Shown: positions 10,353 to 22,609, counted from the first letter of the stretch. The stretch is 64,000 nt of DNA from Paralithodes platypus (GCA_032716605.1 CM064545.1:11935479-11999478); one strand, 5' to 3'. Numbers and translations: made by a program. The notes: generated from the sequence alone by a model not told the origin.

Positions 10353-12067
10353 CTCTCCTTCTAGCAATCGTTGCTCGTATCGAGAGAACATACAAACTCT
10401 GTCTTGGGATTGATACATCTATATGCTTTTTAATATATATTCTTATATTGCATTTAAGGTTTATAGATATATTCGTTCGGAAATAATATCCGCAAACAAC
10501 ATATAATTACCCGTGAACACCCTAACAGATCTTATCCTATGTTTAATATTATTAGCAGGGTACGTAATCGTGTATAAGTACTCACAGAGAGTGCTAAATA
10601 TTGTGTCTCTTAGTCAGACCTATTGTATTCATGCTTCCTGACCTCAAACTCAGATTAAGTGTTATTTGATTTGATTATTAAATTCTATTGATACCACATT
10701 GCGGTAATATTTCAACGCCGAGACTTCAGCCTTGCACACGGGCTAAAATAAATTATCCTCAGTTCCATGAACTACTATCTACGTTTATAATTATATGAGT
10801 TAATAGAGATTTATATCCTCTATACATTGACCTAACTTCCAAGTTATTTATACATCATCTGATATCCTAAATTACATACCTTGCCATCACTGAATACGTG
10901 TGACCTCAGTACTATTGTCCTACCTTGATTCACGCTCTACCTCACGTTCATTTTTACCTCAGGATATTAGTTATTGTTTAAGACTAACCGCTCTGTGTGC
11001 GTTTATGCTATATATATGTATCAAATTATCATCCTGCATTTATTTAATATTATTATTGATGAAGAACAACCTTGATTATTGTTCACCTATGATCCAGGAA
11101 TAATTATATTTATTCCATGTGTATGACTGAGCTTATTTTTATATAAGTACAGCTCAGATATTATTTACCTGTGCTGTGTACCCTAGCTATAGATGAAATA
11201 AAACTTGTGAACCGCAATTGTGTATTCTGGGACATTGGTGTAGATTGATTTGATTCAGATTCACATGATTAAAGTCTGCTGTGTTCCAGTTGAGTGTTGT
11301 AGTTCTAAAGCTTTCCTAAGGTGGAAAGAGTGAAGTAACTTAAAGCTTGCAGAATTATAGCACGGCATAACAATTATGTATATTTATTGAAAGTGTTGAA
11401 CAGTGATAAAAGGCAGCATATATAATACGTAAAATATTGAATGATTGCAGTGAAATTTAACCGACAATAAAATATTTCATCATTGTTTGGAGTTCAAATT
11501 GTCATATTTTCGTTATATTCCCAATGGCCATAGGTTTTATCACATGAAATAGAGAGTAATTTTTCACTCTTTCAAACTGTAAAATCATAATATATTTATC
11601 ATCACATATTTTATTTTTACATGCATATAAGAAAAACAATTATAATCATGATCATAAACATGGCTCAGTGACCGAGCATGTTTATTCATAATCAGTTTTC
11701 ATCCACATTACTTCCATCTACTATAATGTATTATACATAGAAGGAAAGCAGAAATGCCAATTTAGAATATTACTGTATGAAAACCCATAGAATATGAAAT
11801 GATCATAGCTAATATATTCCAACTAAACAATATTTTAATTGTTCCACTATATGCGACCTAATCTTTATTTATTCTGTTTTATTAAAATTCAGTGATGAGT
11901 ATAGATGTTTATGTATGAAATATAAAATATACTTCACACTCTTTCCAAAGCTGAAATCAACATTTGTTTAAGATCAATATTTGTTTATGAACACGATATA
12001 AAAATACATTTGCACGGAAAGCGGTTTACATTATATTTGTTTCATTGTTTTGTTCTGAGGTAAGATC
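10353..12067 (+). other. Intron sequence, no gene seen
   Basis: About 1.7 kb of A+T-rich sequence between the MITE fragment and the cold-shock reading frame. It may include the 5' untranslated part of that frame, but I see no clear promoter. No coding, RNA or repeat signal can be supported. Confidence 0.5.
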
Positions 12068-12157
12068 TTGAAGAGGATGTTGTGTCGTCATTCAGCTCTG
12101 AGCTCCCATCCTGACCACACCTACCTCACCTCTCTCTCTCACAACCAACCATTCACC

Positions 12158-13267
12158 ATGAGTTCAGCAACTCCCATCCTTGCTGGACTTGTAAAATGGT
12201 TCAATGTGAAGAAGGGGTACGGCTTCATCACCCCTGACGACGGCACCAAGGACATCTTCACCCACAAGGGCGCCATCAAGAAAAACAACCCCCTTAAGGC
12301 TGTGCCCTCCCTTGGTGATGGAGAAAGGGTGGAATTTGTGGCAGTGGCTGCTCCCAGAGGTCCTGAAGCCAGACAGGTGACGGGACCAAAGGGCGCCGCT
12401 GTCAAGGGCTCCACTCACGCCAGGGACCTCCTGAAGGAGGGGCAGAAGGAGTCAACCAGCAGGAGACCCACCAGGCCGAGCCCAAAATCCAATACCACAT
12501 CTTTTTCCATCATAGATGTGGTTATTAGGACGGCTATGGCTCTGGCTGGAGACGACACCTCCCTCCTGCAGCAGATTCTGCCCGCCCTCCTGAAGGAGAA
12601 CAACCTCCCTGTAATATCCATCCCAGCCAACCTTCCAGGGAGCCACCAGAGAACACCGAGGCAGAGGAACACACCGGCTCCAAAACTTCTCCTGCCTCGC
12701 CCTCTGAATAGGAAAAACTGCCCACCACCACCTTCAGAGGGGCCTGCACCATCACCACCAGCACCCACCAAGCCGAAGGTCCTGACTCTGACTCCCTTCA
12801 TCGACCTTTTCACTGCAGAATGCAACCCTGAAGAGGACAAGACTCCAGCACCACCTATGGAGGTCGAGGAAGCCCTCCCACCACCACCACCACCTTCAGT
12901 AATCACGGCTATGACTGCAACCACTACACCACCACCTGAGTTAGCAGAACATGTAGAAGCAGCCTCCATGCCCACCATTGAGATTGCAAGCCCCAAAGCC
13001 AAAAAAATGAAGAAGCAGAAGAAAACACCAGCAGTAGCAAAGGAGACATTACCAGCTGCAACTTCCGAGCCCCAGCCACCAACACCACAATCAGCAAAAA
13101 CTCCAAAAACTCCTCACCAACTGTTCATGGAAATCTGTTATCCACACCTCGAAACAGACTTCAACATGTCCATGAGCTATGCCTACAAGGACTGCATAAT
13201 ACCTGAATTCCACGGATTCCTGTCCTACTGTATGGAGAATTGGAAAAGAGACGGCTGCAACTGCTAG
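12158..13267 (+). CDS. Intronless cold-shock-domain (Y-box-like) protein with proline-rich tail
   Basis: The ATG at 12158 (context caccatgag) was chosen because the cold-shock domain begins right after it; an in-frame ATG at 12068 would add 30 residues. Residues about 8-85 form a cold-shock domain: GLVKWFNVKKGYGFI (RNP1), DIFTHKGAIKKNNP (RNP2 region with Thr-His for the usual Val-His), VGDGE-like SLGDGERVEFVAV and RQVTGPKG, closest in wording to metazoan Y-box proteins, which bind RNA and single-stranded DNA. The rest is Pro/Thr-rich, low in complexity, and ends in a folded-looking part with ICYPHLETDFNMSMSYAYKD. No introns, so a retrocopy or mobile-element gene is likely. The stop is TAG, and the frame stays open for 31 more codons. 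Confidence 0.72.
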   Translation: MSSATPILAGLVKWFNVKKGYGFITPDDGTKDIFTHKGAIKKNNPLKAVPSLGDGERVEFVAVAAPRGPEARQVTGPKGAAVKGSTHARDLLKEGQKESTSRRPTRPSPKSNTTSFSIIDVVIRTAMALAGDDTSLLQQILPALLKENNLPVISIPANLPGSHQRTPRQRNTPAPKLLLPRPLNRKNCPPPPSEGPAPSPPAPTKPKVLTLTPFIDLFTAECNPEEDKTPAPPMEVEEALPPPPPPSVITAMTATTTPPPELAEHVEAASMPTIEIASPKAKKMKKQKKTPAVAKETLPAATSEPQPPTPQSAKTPKTPHQLFMEICYPHLETDFNMSMSYAYKDCIIPEFHGFLSYCMENWKRDGCNC

Positions 13268-13363
13268 TTCCACACGAAGGACCCCAAGACCAACTACGTG
13301 ACTTGCAGCGTAACAGTGGAGGAAGCTCTAAAACGCTGCTTCCCAGACCTCCCAAGGAAATAA
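13268..13363 (+). other. In-frame extension after the TAG of the cold-shock reading frame
   Basis: After TAG at 13265-13267 the same frame continues for 31 sense codons (FHTKDPKTNYVTCSVTVEEA and onward to DLPRK) and closes with TAA at 13361-13363. The text looks like real protein, with balanced composition, and not like 3' UTR. The TAG is thus either a recent nonsense change from a sense codon or a read-through stop. AATAAA overlaps the final TAA region at 13359-13364. Confidence 0.6.
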
Positions 13364-14618
13364 AAACTCACCACCACCACCACCCATCACCTTCACCACC
13401 ATCACCCCAGCCTCACACGCCCCCGACCAGACATGGCAGATGATACCCGTGCCAGCGAGGAGCCTCCCCGAACGCGCCCCTGTCGACCTTGCCCTGGCCA
13501 GTCTCTTCAGCAGCTAAACCAGAAAAACCCTCAGGCAGTTCCAGTCAAGCCTGGAAACCTTTTTCTCCTGCTACAATTCACTTCATCCAACTATTTCTTG
13601 TCCTATCCCCACTTCCCCCTAACCCCCTGTCACTACTCAATTTGATTGATGATTAGGATGTTGTAGGTTACTATCTTGGGTTGTATTATTAGTTGCTTGT
13701 AGAATTATAGGTTGTTATTGCTGCCACCACCCACTAACATATAATTGCAGGTAATGAGAAATAAGGTATCAGGAACCATCCAAGGTTTATTTAGGTAGAT
13801 CAGGAACAGGATTAGCTTGAGTTCAGAAGCAATGAGTACAGGAACAAAGTATAAGTAGGTGTGTAGAATCTATGTCCTAAGTGTGGTTAGGAACAAAGAA
13901 CTCTGGGAGATGTGATGTCTAACTTAACCCGTACTGTACCGTAGGATACAGTAATAAAAGTCCTCAGCAGTCCCAAGCAATGTGGCACAAATGGCAGGAG
14001 AGACCACCTATCCACCTCCAAAGATGAGGCAACACTGGCTCTGTCACCCTTCAGTGGTTCTCATATAAGCTGAGAAGTGTTGCTAACACGGGATCAGTGC
14101 TCAAAAGGTCGTGGTAACTGGTACAGGGTTGTACAGGCAGTTACAAGGAAAGTACATTACTGACGGATATATACATCGCTGGGACTGGGGAGTTATTTAT
14201 CTACTGACGTATATATACGGTGCTGGGATTGGAGGGGTTAAGCTGTTACCGCCTTTGCACTCTGGTAGCTGATGCCCAAGTGTGTAGGGGTCTATTAATC
14301 TACCCTAAACCTGGTTGATTGGGGTGTGTCTGTAATCAGTTAAAACCACTCCCATCAGTGTGAGCTTTCCACAGTTAATTAATTCCACTCCACATGACTC
14401 CCTGTCTTTCAATTTGACACCCGAGCCTTGTGGTCTAAGAATGATATGTTAGGGTATTGCCAACCTGACACAGGGATTCTGGTCAGCCGGTGATGATTGC
14501 AAACTGATCTCTTTGTTCCAAGAGGGGTGCATAGTCGCCTGCTAAGATACATGTGTTATTAGTAAATCTACTGTAATGTATTACTGTACCTATAAAGTAC
14601 ATACATTCTTATACAAAT
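13364..14618 (+). other. Non-coding; possible 3' UTR then intron
   Basis: The first 250 bases are Pro-codon-rich (CCA/CAC runs) and hold a 70-codon open frame at 13433 that has no recognisable domain; I read it as low-complexity UTR. The rest, to 14618, is ordinary intron with several CCACTCC-type and tgctggga repeats (14170-14230) but no gene. Confidence 0.5.
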
Positions 14619-16045
14619 TTAAAGACCGAGTGCTCCACACGAAGTGCGGTTCTGGTCAAATGTCTTAACGACGGCATTCCAGGCAGCCCTGTTCAGAGTT
14701 GCCTCACTTGTGAGATTCTATCATTCAAGATCAGACCGCAAGGTCAGATCCCACGTCTTTCTTAGTCTGCCCTTTGGTGCAGCTCCCTCCGCGTTGATGG
14801 ACTTGCATCTTTTCACCCACCTTAGTTTATCCATCTTCTCCACATGTCCAAACCATCCAAGCCTGGTATAGTCTATTCGCTGTAAGTAGGCGAGAAATCA
14901 GAAACCTCTATCTTCTGTAACTCAAAAAGGGCTGGAGCAAATTAGCTTTACATTTCAACATGTATTCCTTGACTGACTCTTCCCAAATGGTAGAAATATA
15001 AGCTCGATTACTGTAGCCGTTTTCAAGTTACAGAGGTTAGAGGTCATGATATTTCTCCTATTTACAGCAAATAGACTATATTATGCATCTCATCACTGAT
15101 ACTCTTAATACCTAACGTTCTCCTTAGCTCTTCACTTGATATCCTATCTTGCAGTTTGGCACAGCACATACATCTCACCATTTTCATCTCATTGCGTTCC
15201 ATTCTGTTTATATCATCTGGTTTGACAGGCCACGTTTTTTAAGCATATGTCATTGCTCTTCTAATGCATGAAACGTACACCTTTTTCTTCAAGGGGAGAG
15301 GGAGTCTCCTCATGGTAAGTAGTGGCAACATATCTCTAAACTTTCCCCAGCCACATCATATATTAGTGATAGTGGCGACCTCAGCCCCACCACAGGCAGA
15401 TATGGAATCTCCCAAGTAGCAAAACTTGTCCACCATCTCCACTGCCTCATTGCCAAAGTTAACACTCTAGAGCTGGTCATGGAACACAAGCTCACCTTTG
15501 CATACTATGCATACAAATTTCTCAATTTCGAACTTCTTCCTCGGTAGAGAACCATCTTTTCAAGTGCAACGCTACTTCCTGTAATGTACCCAGCAGTGGC
15601 ATATGTTACACTGTATTCAGTTCGCACCCATCCCTTTTCTGTATACTGCACATCGGTATGCACCAATCATATCTACCTTTCCAAGCCCTAATCTACTGTG
15701 TAAAAACCTTTATTTTATATATATATCAACTCTTAATCATTTATTTGCTATGCCCTCTCTCCATCTTCTGAATTTGGCCTTGGCATCCCACACACTATCT
15801 GCGATAAGTACTAGGTTATCTGCGTATAGAAGTTCCCAGGGGAGACAAGCTCTGAAATTACCAGACAGTGCTTTCAGAACTATAACAAAGGAGAGAGGGT
15901 TTAACACAGAGCCTTAGTGGACTCCGACATTAACTTTAAACTCCTCACCTTTTACTCTCACAGCCTTTCATGAGTTCTTGTAAATCTTCATTATCACACA
16001 GACCAGTCACTCCTCTATGCCAAGTTTTCTCATAGCCCACTGCAC
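14619..16045 (-). mobile_element. LINE family B, 3' fragment
   Basis: Minus-strand fragment of the LINE whose better copy lies at 41590-46058. Shared signatures include the 3' end gagtgctccacac, the reverse-strand text for FCYLGDTISAGGG-like residues near 15400, and the RT stretch near 15940-16040 (matching cattatcacac and catagcccactgcac). A MITE at 14869-15078 splits it. Stops in all frames; dead. Confidence 0.75.
14869..15078. mobile_element. TA-flanked MITE with about 28-bp inverted ends, nested in LINE B
   Basis: Starts tagtctattcgctgtaagt and ends with the reverse complement of tagtctatttgctgtaaat, giving inverted ends of about 28 bp with few differences. TA dinucleotides at 14867-14868 and 15079-15080 flank it, as expected of a Tc1/mariner-type target duplication. 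The uninterrupted LINE B copy near 16500 lacks this 210-bp segment, which confirms that it is an insertion. Confidence 0.8.
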
Positions 16046-16245
16046 TGTAAGCTTGCTGCAGACGGCACTCAATAACAAGGGAGGGCAAGAGGAGAAATTC
16101 TTCCCTCCCTCCCTCCCTCCACTTTCTCATTCCCGCCTTGTTTATACCTGACCTTGTACAAGTAAATGTACACCTAACTCTGGGTCCTAATTATTGACAT
16201 ATGCCTTGTGGTTCAATAATACTGCTTTATGTATATACATACACA

Positions 16246-16930
16246 CACATATTTAAAGACAGAGTGTTCCACACGATGTGTGGTTCCGGTCTCATGTCCT
16301 AATGGTGGCTCTCCAGGCAACCCTGCTATATAAGAGCTACCTCACTTGTCAGGTTCTTTGATTTAAGATCAGACAGCAAGGTCTGATACCACATCTTTCT
16401 TGATCCGCCCCTTGGTGCAGCTTCTTCCACATTCATGGACTTGCATCTTTTCACCAAGCTTAGTTCATCCATCCTCTACACATGTACAAACCATCCAAGC
16501 CTGCTAGTACGCATCTCATCACTGATACTCTTGATACCAAATCTTCTCCTTAGCTCTTCACTTGATATCCTATCTTTCAGTTTGGCACCAGACATCCATC
16601 TCACCATTCTTATCTCATTGCGTTCCATTCTGTTGATATCTTCCGCTTTGACAGGCCATGTTTCTGAAGCATATTTCATTGCGCTTCTAACGCATGAAGT
16701 GTACACCTTTCCCTTCAAAGGGAGAAGGAGTCTTCTCATGGTGAGTAGTGGCAGCAGTTCTCTAAACTTTCCCCAGCCGTATCTTATTCTGGTGATAGTG
16801 GCGGCCTCAGCCCCACCACCGGCAGAGATGGTATCACCCAAGTAGCAAAGCTTGTTCACCGTCTCCAGTGCCGAAGTTAACACTCTTGAGCCGGTCATTG
16901 AACACAAGCTCACCTTTGCATACTATGCAT
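16246..16930 (-). mobile_element. LINE family B, second 3' fragment
   Basis: Collinear with 14619-15530 but without the MITE. The minus strand is open at 16913-16476 and reads NKLCYLGDTISAGGGAEAAT, then LPLKGKVYTSCVRSAMKYAS and MERNEIRMVRWMSGAKL, the C-terminal part of the LINE B protein after the RT. Truncated at about 16930. The two fragments lie head-to-tail 300 bp apart, so either two insertions or a local duplication. Confidence 0.8.
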
Positions 16931-17877
16931 ACAAATTATAAGGGAGATATAAGGGATATTATGTAATTCCTCCCCTCCCTCCTCCCGCATGCATCAAAAC
17001 AAAATAATGATGTGCATGTCCTTATTCTCGCCAACTGTTATACTCCCGACCATGCCCACAACACATCCACATATTTTTTGTGTAAATAACCTTCGCAGTG
17101 GAACGTGTTTGTGTGATACCAACACGCTGATGTATGCTACATTACATTACGTTTTGTGAGTGTCGCCTTATTTGGGTATCTTTTGCACCACGGAAGGCTA
17201 GTTGAAACCTAGATAACACAGCTACCAGGTTAAAGTGCGACTCAATGTACCTGCCGCACATCACAAACTGAGATCTATACTCGGTATTGATTGTCTCGCA
17301 AGATAACACAATGTTGCACATAGCTTGTCTAATTTACTTCACATCGATCACTATGCGTAGTACAAATTTCACGCGGATCGCATTGTAAGTTTTTTCTCCC
17401 AAATTTTTAAATTTTATGAATGCTATTTGCGTGGCTGTACACTTTGAACGAAACCTCCAAATTATGTATTTGGAGTAGGTGAGCGTCAGAGGGTTAAAAA
17501 CATAACCATCCCACCAACACATAATCAAAATTATACAAGAATCAATAACTATCTTTCCCCCATACTCCCATTCTGAAACCAAAGTGCTCACTGACAAGTA
17601 ATATAATTATTTTGCCATAAAAGGGGTTATGTTTTGTGTTATTTCTTTGAGCCGCAGTGAGCAGGGATCAGAGAAAATTGGGAGAAAACAAATATATAAT
17701 GTATAAGTGTTTTGTGTAATTTTTGTTATTATGAGTTGGTGGGATAATTATTTATTTGGTTCCACCACATCAGAAATATATCACAGATTAAATACAGACC
17801 AAGCAGCAATTATCACTGTTCATTACTAAGGGAGATACCTGGGAAACACGGCATACATAAGATAACAGTTCCACCAC
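16931..17877 (+). other. Intron sequence, no gene seen
   Basis: Mixed A+T-rich sequence. The open frame on the minus strand at 17334-17597 shows no domain. Nothing else supported. Confidence 0.5.
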
Positions 17878-17942
17878 GCTGTGGTGTAGTGGATTAAAGC
17901 TTGGACACTCGTCCTGACTGTCGGAGGTTCGAGTCTGGCTGG

Positions 17943-17944
<2 letters not shown>
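17878..17944 (+). repeat. tRNA-derived SINE-like head
   Basis: On the + strand ctgtggtgtagtggattaa (A-box-like) is followed at normal tRNA distance by ggaggttcgagtctggctg (B-box-like). The acceptor stem does not close, so it is a SINE head or tRNA relic rather than a gene. A TA microsatellite begins directly after it, probably the SINE tail. Confidence 0.6.
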
Positions 17945-17982
<38 letters not shown>

Positions 17983-18020
17983 TGTATATAAACTGTATAT
18001 ATATACAGTATATATATACC

Positions 18021-18062
<42 letters not shown>

Positions 18063-18085
18063 TATACAGTATATATATATTTATT
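17945..18085. repeat. TA microsatellite
   Basis: (TA)n with ctgta, cagta and ccggta interruptions like those of the block at 7640-7856. It directly abuts the SINE-like head. Confidence 0.9.
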
Positions 18086-18428
18086 ATGCAACGTTATTAT
18101 TTTTAATGCGCTTTATAATAGTTTCGTTTTCCACCTTAGGAAAGAACGGGAACTGTAAAGATTCAACTGGCACACAACTAGCTTCAATATTATAAGTTAC
18201 ACGACAATAATAATCAATGGACACAGAATACACAATTGAGGTTCACAAGATTTATTCCTTAATAGCTAGGTACAATCATAGGTCAGATAGTGGTTAGGAT
18301 CGAGTCTCATATATATATAGGATGAGCTTTGCGATCAGACATACAAATAATTCTATTCATAGGTATTAAGGTTCCTATAATAATAAAGTTCAGGAATACA
18401 CAAAATTACATTATAAATAGTACATATG

Positions 18429-19234
18429 AATAAATGCTATGTCACTATCATAATAACAAGTAAGTATACACATAGATGTTGGTCTCAAACAATAAATGCT
18501 ATGTCACTATCATAATAACAAGTAAGTATACACATAGATGTTGGTCTCAAACAATAAATGCTATGTCACTATCATAATAACAAGTAAGTATACACATAGA
18601 TGTTGGTCTCAAACAATAAATGCTATGTCACTATCATAATAACAAGTAAGTATACACATAGATGTTGGTCTCAAACAATAAATGCTATGTCACTATCATA
18701 ATAACAAGTAAGTATACACATAGATGTTGGTCTCAAACAATAAATGCTATGTCACTATCATAATAACAAGTAAGTATACACATAGATGTTGGTCTCAAAC
18801 AATAAATGCTATGTCACTATCATAATAACAAGTAAGTATACACATAGATGTTGGTCTCAAACAATAAATGCTATGTCACTATCATAATAACAAGTAAGTA
18901 TACACATAGATGTTGGTCTCAAACAATAAATGCTATGTCACTATCATAATAACAAGTAAGTATACACATAGATGTTGGTCTCAAACAATAAATGCTATGT
19001 CACTATCATAATAACAAGTAAGTATACACATAGATGTTGGTCTCAAACAATAAATGCTATGTCACTATCATAATAACAAGTAAGTATACACATAGATGTT
19101 GGTCTCAAACAATAAATGCTATGTCACTATCATAATAACAAGTAAGTATACACATAGATGTTGGTCTCAAACAATAAATGCTATGTCACTATCATAATAA
19201 CAAGTAAGTATACACATAGATGTTGGTCTCAAAC
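18429..19234. repeat. Minisatellite, 13 copies of a 62-bp unit
   Basis: The unit runs from aataaatgctatgtcac to gttggtctcaaac. 806 bp is exactly 13 x 62, and I see no differences between the units. Such uniformity means very recent expansion or ongoing homogenisation. No open frame of note. Confidence 0.95.
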
Positions 19235-20070
19235 AATAAATAATTTCCTGATAGTAAATGGCAACCGCGAGGTAGCTCCACAAAGCGGGTAGATATGAGT
19301 TACTGGGAGGGCATACGCACAGTAATAAAGGTTTATGTAAATAGGATATTATTTGATATATGAATAACTTTTACGTTAATTCAACATGGACAAGAGATTA
19401 ATCTCTAATAACTCAAAGAGTAATATAAATGAATATAAATTCACTAAAAAGATAAATAATTATAATAGTTAGTATGCGTGACAGAGATTCTCGCCGAGGG
19501 AGAAGGTAATGGGACGTGAATATATAAGTTAATAAAAAACTCAGATAATGCTGGACATGAAGTTTAAGTCATGAGACGTAATAATAATAATAATAGTAAA
19601 ATTAAGAGACTGAATAGTAAAACACTCTGTGAATGAATTATCTATGCATTATGTACCTCCTTGATGATACTACATATAAACAAGATCTGCTTAAGTGTTC
19701 ACTTAGTCCTTACGTGTAAGTGTATGTGTAATTTCCCGAACAAACATATGTATTACTCGTCAAAAGAATATAGGAACGTATACTCGAAGAATTATATATT
19801 TATTTATCCCAAAGATAGGAGTGTGTTATGTTCTCTAGAAATCGAGTGGCGAATACTAGGAAAGGGAGAGAATGGAAAATCTCTCTAGCTACGTTAACGT
19901 GAAGCTCAGCATATCTTGTTAACCCTTATTGTAGTCATCATTACACTTAACAAAACAATAGTCACTTAAAGGTTTGGAGAAAGATTTTGAAGCCTGGAGA
20001 GGAGTTGGCGCACAAGGGCGGCTCGGCGGATTCACACGTTCGTCGTAGGCGATAGTCTCTCTCTCTCTAA
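19235..20070 (+). other. Intron sequence, no gene seen
   Basis: A+T-rich with a TAA/AAT run at about 19580-19600 and a short (TC)n at 20057-20069. A 75-codon frame at 19661-19888 has no recognisable content. Confidence 0.5.
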
Positions 20071-20228
20071 TTAAGCAAAGTAAAAAGACCCTGGAGTTAC
20101 ATGTTGCGAATCAAAGTAAAACAAACCCGAAAGAATTCTATAGTTATATCAGAAAGAAAAAAGTAGTTACTTCAACTGTTGGACCGTTAGTCGATGAAAA
20201 TGGAGAATACACCAAAGACGAAGTACAA

Positions 20229-21116
20229 ATGAGTCATGCCCTCAATACCTTCTTTGCATCAGTTTTTACAACGGAAGACCTCAGTGATATCCCTACACCA
20301 TCGCCGATTCAGATTGATAATGCAGATGTTCTAAGCAATATCACCGTTACAGAGAGAGAAGTATTGAATTGTTTAGATAAACTCCAGGTAAATAAAACGT
20401 CTGGACCTGATAAAATCTCACCTAGAGTCCTAAAGGAAGCTAAGGATGAGCTCTCCAAACCAATGACATTGCTATTTAATAAATCCTTGCAGTCTGGAAA
20501 TATGCCTGATCAGTGGAAGCTAGCCAACGTAACACCGATATTAAAAAAAGGCAACAAATCCTTACCCAGTAACTATCGTCCAATTAGCTTAACCTAAGTT
20601 GTATGTAAAATGTTAGAAACACTCATAAGAGACAGACTCGTAAATCACTTAGAGGAAAATAACATACTTAAAGATACTCAACACGGCTTTCGTAAAAAAC
20701 GTTCCTGTTTAACAAACCTCTTAGACTTCTTCCACGATATCCTCAACCTCTACGATGAGAGTAAAGCTGTAGATATTATATACCTTGATTTTCAAAAGGC
20801 CTTTGACAAAGTTCCCCACAAACGTTTACTGCTAAAACTAAAAGCGCATGGAATACAAGATGGTGTGTTGAAATGGATAGAAAATTGGCCCAGCGACAGA
20901 AAGCAAAGAGTAGTCATAAACGGTAAGGCATCTAAATGGACCAATGTAAGTAGCGGGATACCCCAGGGATCGGTACTAGGACCAATTCTCTTTCTAATTT
21001 ACATCAACGACATAGATGAGGGTCTCACCTGTACAATCTCAAAATTTGCTGACGATACAAAAATTGCAAATAGCGTACTCTCAAAGAACAAGTTGACGAT
21101 ATGCAACACAATCTAG
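20229..21116 (+). pseudogene. LINE C reverse transcriptase, fingers and palm
   Basis: Two segments in the same frame separated by the stop at 20595. First: LQVNKTSGPDKISPRVLK, ANVTPILKKGNKSLPSNYRP (RT 1-2). Second: [15 protein letters not shown] (RT 3), [16 protein letters not shown] (RT A), [15 protein letters not shown] (RT B) and [14 protein letters not shown] (catalytic FADD). After the FADD motif the frame shifts. Confidence 0.88.
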
Positions 21117-21871
21117 ATAAGTTGTCATGTTGGGCCCAAATTTGGCAAATGAGTTTCAATGCGGATAAATGTAAAGTACTACATATCGGATACCAAAATG
21201 AGAAAGCAAACTATTTGATGGATGGCACTCAGCTTAAGAATGTAAACAGAGAAACCGATCTGGGAGTAACAATATCGAGTAACCTAAAACCGAGCCAACA
21301 ATGTTCAGAAGTTGTTAAGAAGGCAAACAAAATAATTGGCTTTATAGGCAGGTCATTTGAGCATAAATCCAAAGACGTTATCCTAACCCTTTACAATTCC
21401 TTAGTCCGCCCTCTTCTTGAATACTGCGTTCAATCCTGGCGCCCTTATTACCAAAAAGATATAGACAAGCTAGAACGAGTTCAACGTAGAGTTACCAAAA
21501 TGATACCTAGCCTAAAGAACAAACCATACGAGGAGCGTCTTAGAGAATTAAATCTATTTCCTTTAACCCAGCGCAGATTAAGAGGCGACTTAATTCAAGT
21601 GTTCAAAATCATCAAAGGCATCGACAATATGAACTGTAGTAAGTACTTCACTATCGACCAATCTAATTACACGCGGGGAAACGGTTGCAAAATTATTGGT
21701 AAATCTTTTAACTCACACGAAGCTAAGAATTTCTTCTTCAATCGTGTTGTCAACTTATGGAATGGGCTTCCCCGAGATGTCATAGACTGCAGCACCGTTG
21801 ATTCATTAAAACTTCGCATAGACAAATATCTCGCATCAAACCCGCGACTGACTGCGTTTGTAAATGAATAA
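21101..21871 (+). pseudogene. LINE C reverse transcriptase, thumb and C-terminus
   Basis: 256 codons in a new frame: [72 protein letters not shown] and LFPLTQRRLRGDLIQVFKI. This is the typical tail of CR1/Jockey-type RTs. Ends LTAFVNE with TAA at 21869-21871. Confidence 0.88.
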
Positions 21872-22609
21872 CTTTATTTTATCCTCCCATCAGTTACTAA
21901 CCCATGAGTCCCCTACTAACTTCCTAATCCTGCCACGGACATTAGTTCCAGGGCAGTAGTTCCCTTTCCAATGTTCCCTTACCAACTCTAAACCACTGTT
22001 TGGACACTTGATCCTCAGTGTTTTGGAGGACAAGCAGCCTAGAAGGGTCACTAGAACTGTTGTTGCTTGATTTCCTTTGTACTCCTTTGTACTCTATATC
22101 TTTCTTCGGGGTCAGTCACTACACTGTTGTTCACTGGTTCTTCACAGAGTTTATAACATTTTAAGGGGCAAATTGGCCCTATGGAAGTCTAACTCCGAAC
22201 TAAGATGCCCAATTAAGCACGTTCATCCCAGAAGGAAGAGGTACCCGATAAGTCAGAGCTCAGTTTTGCCTACCTTACCCTTGGCACAGGTAGGTAGTAA
22301 TTACTTTATGGATGGGGTTAAGGGGTGTGCTTCTCCGTGGACTATAGACATAGGATTTAGGGGTTATTGATTTATTATGAGGTTAGTTCTTGTCTTAAAA
22401 ATATGAACAGTATATGTTTAGAACGGGGTGGATATTCTACATTTGTCCTTATTTAATTTGGGTTGCGATACGGCTCGCAGGGGTGGGGAAAATTAAATAA
22501 CTGATGAAGGCAGATGTAGAAAATGTGTAGTTTGTATGATGGTGATTTGTGAGGAAGGCAGATAGATGAATTTGGTTAGTTTGTTAGCCTGATCAAAGTT
22601 GACTTGCTC
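21872..22609 (+). other. Probable LINE C 3' tail, then intron
   Basis: No coding signal beyond the LINE C stop. The first part (cctcccatcagttac to ggtcactagaactg) may be the element's 3' UTR. There is no poly-A or target duplication that I can match. Confidence 0.4.

Larger units (their letters stand above)
20075..21871 (+). mobile_element. LINE family C, 5'-truncated CR1/Jockey-like copy
   Basis: A LINE copy that starts just before the RT (NPKEFYSYIRKKK linker) and covers the whole RT and its C-terminal region. There is one in-frame stop (TAA at 20595-20597) and one frameshift near 21090-21116. No endonuclease is left. It differs from families A, B, D and E in every motif. The 3' untranslated part probably extends some hundreds of bases past 21871, but the end cannot be fixed. 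Confidence 0.85.

Noticed and set aside
12139..13002. Antisense frames over the cold-shock gene (up to 195 codons)
   Set aside because: Gly/Val/Ser-rich complements of the CCA/CCT-rich sense strand. The sense strand carries the recognisable domain.
13433..13645. 70-codon frame after the cold-shock gene
   Set aside because: Pro-rich start followed by Leu/Phe/Ser-rich text, no domain and no relative in the window. Probably untranslated sequence.
18429..19234. CRISPR array
   Set aside because: Whole 62-bp units repeat without unique spacers, and the DNA is eukaryotic. The same holds for the arrays at 9013, 24748, 28069 and 60517.
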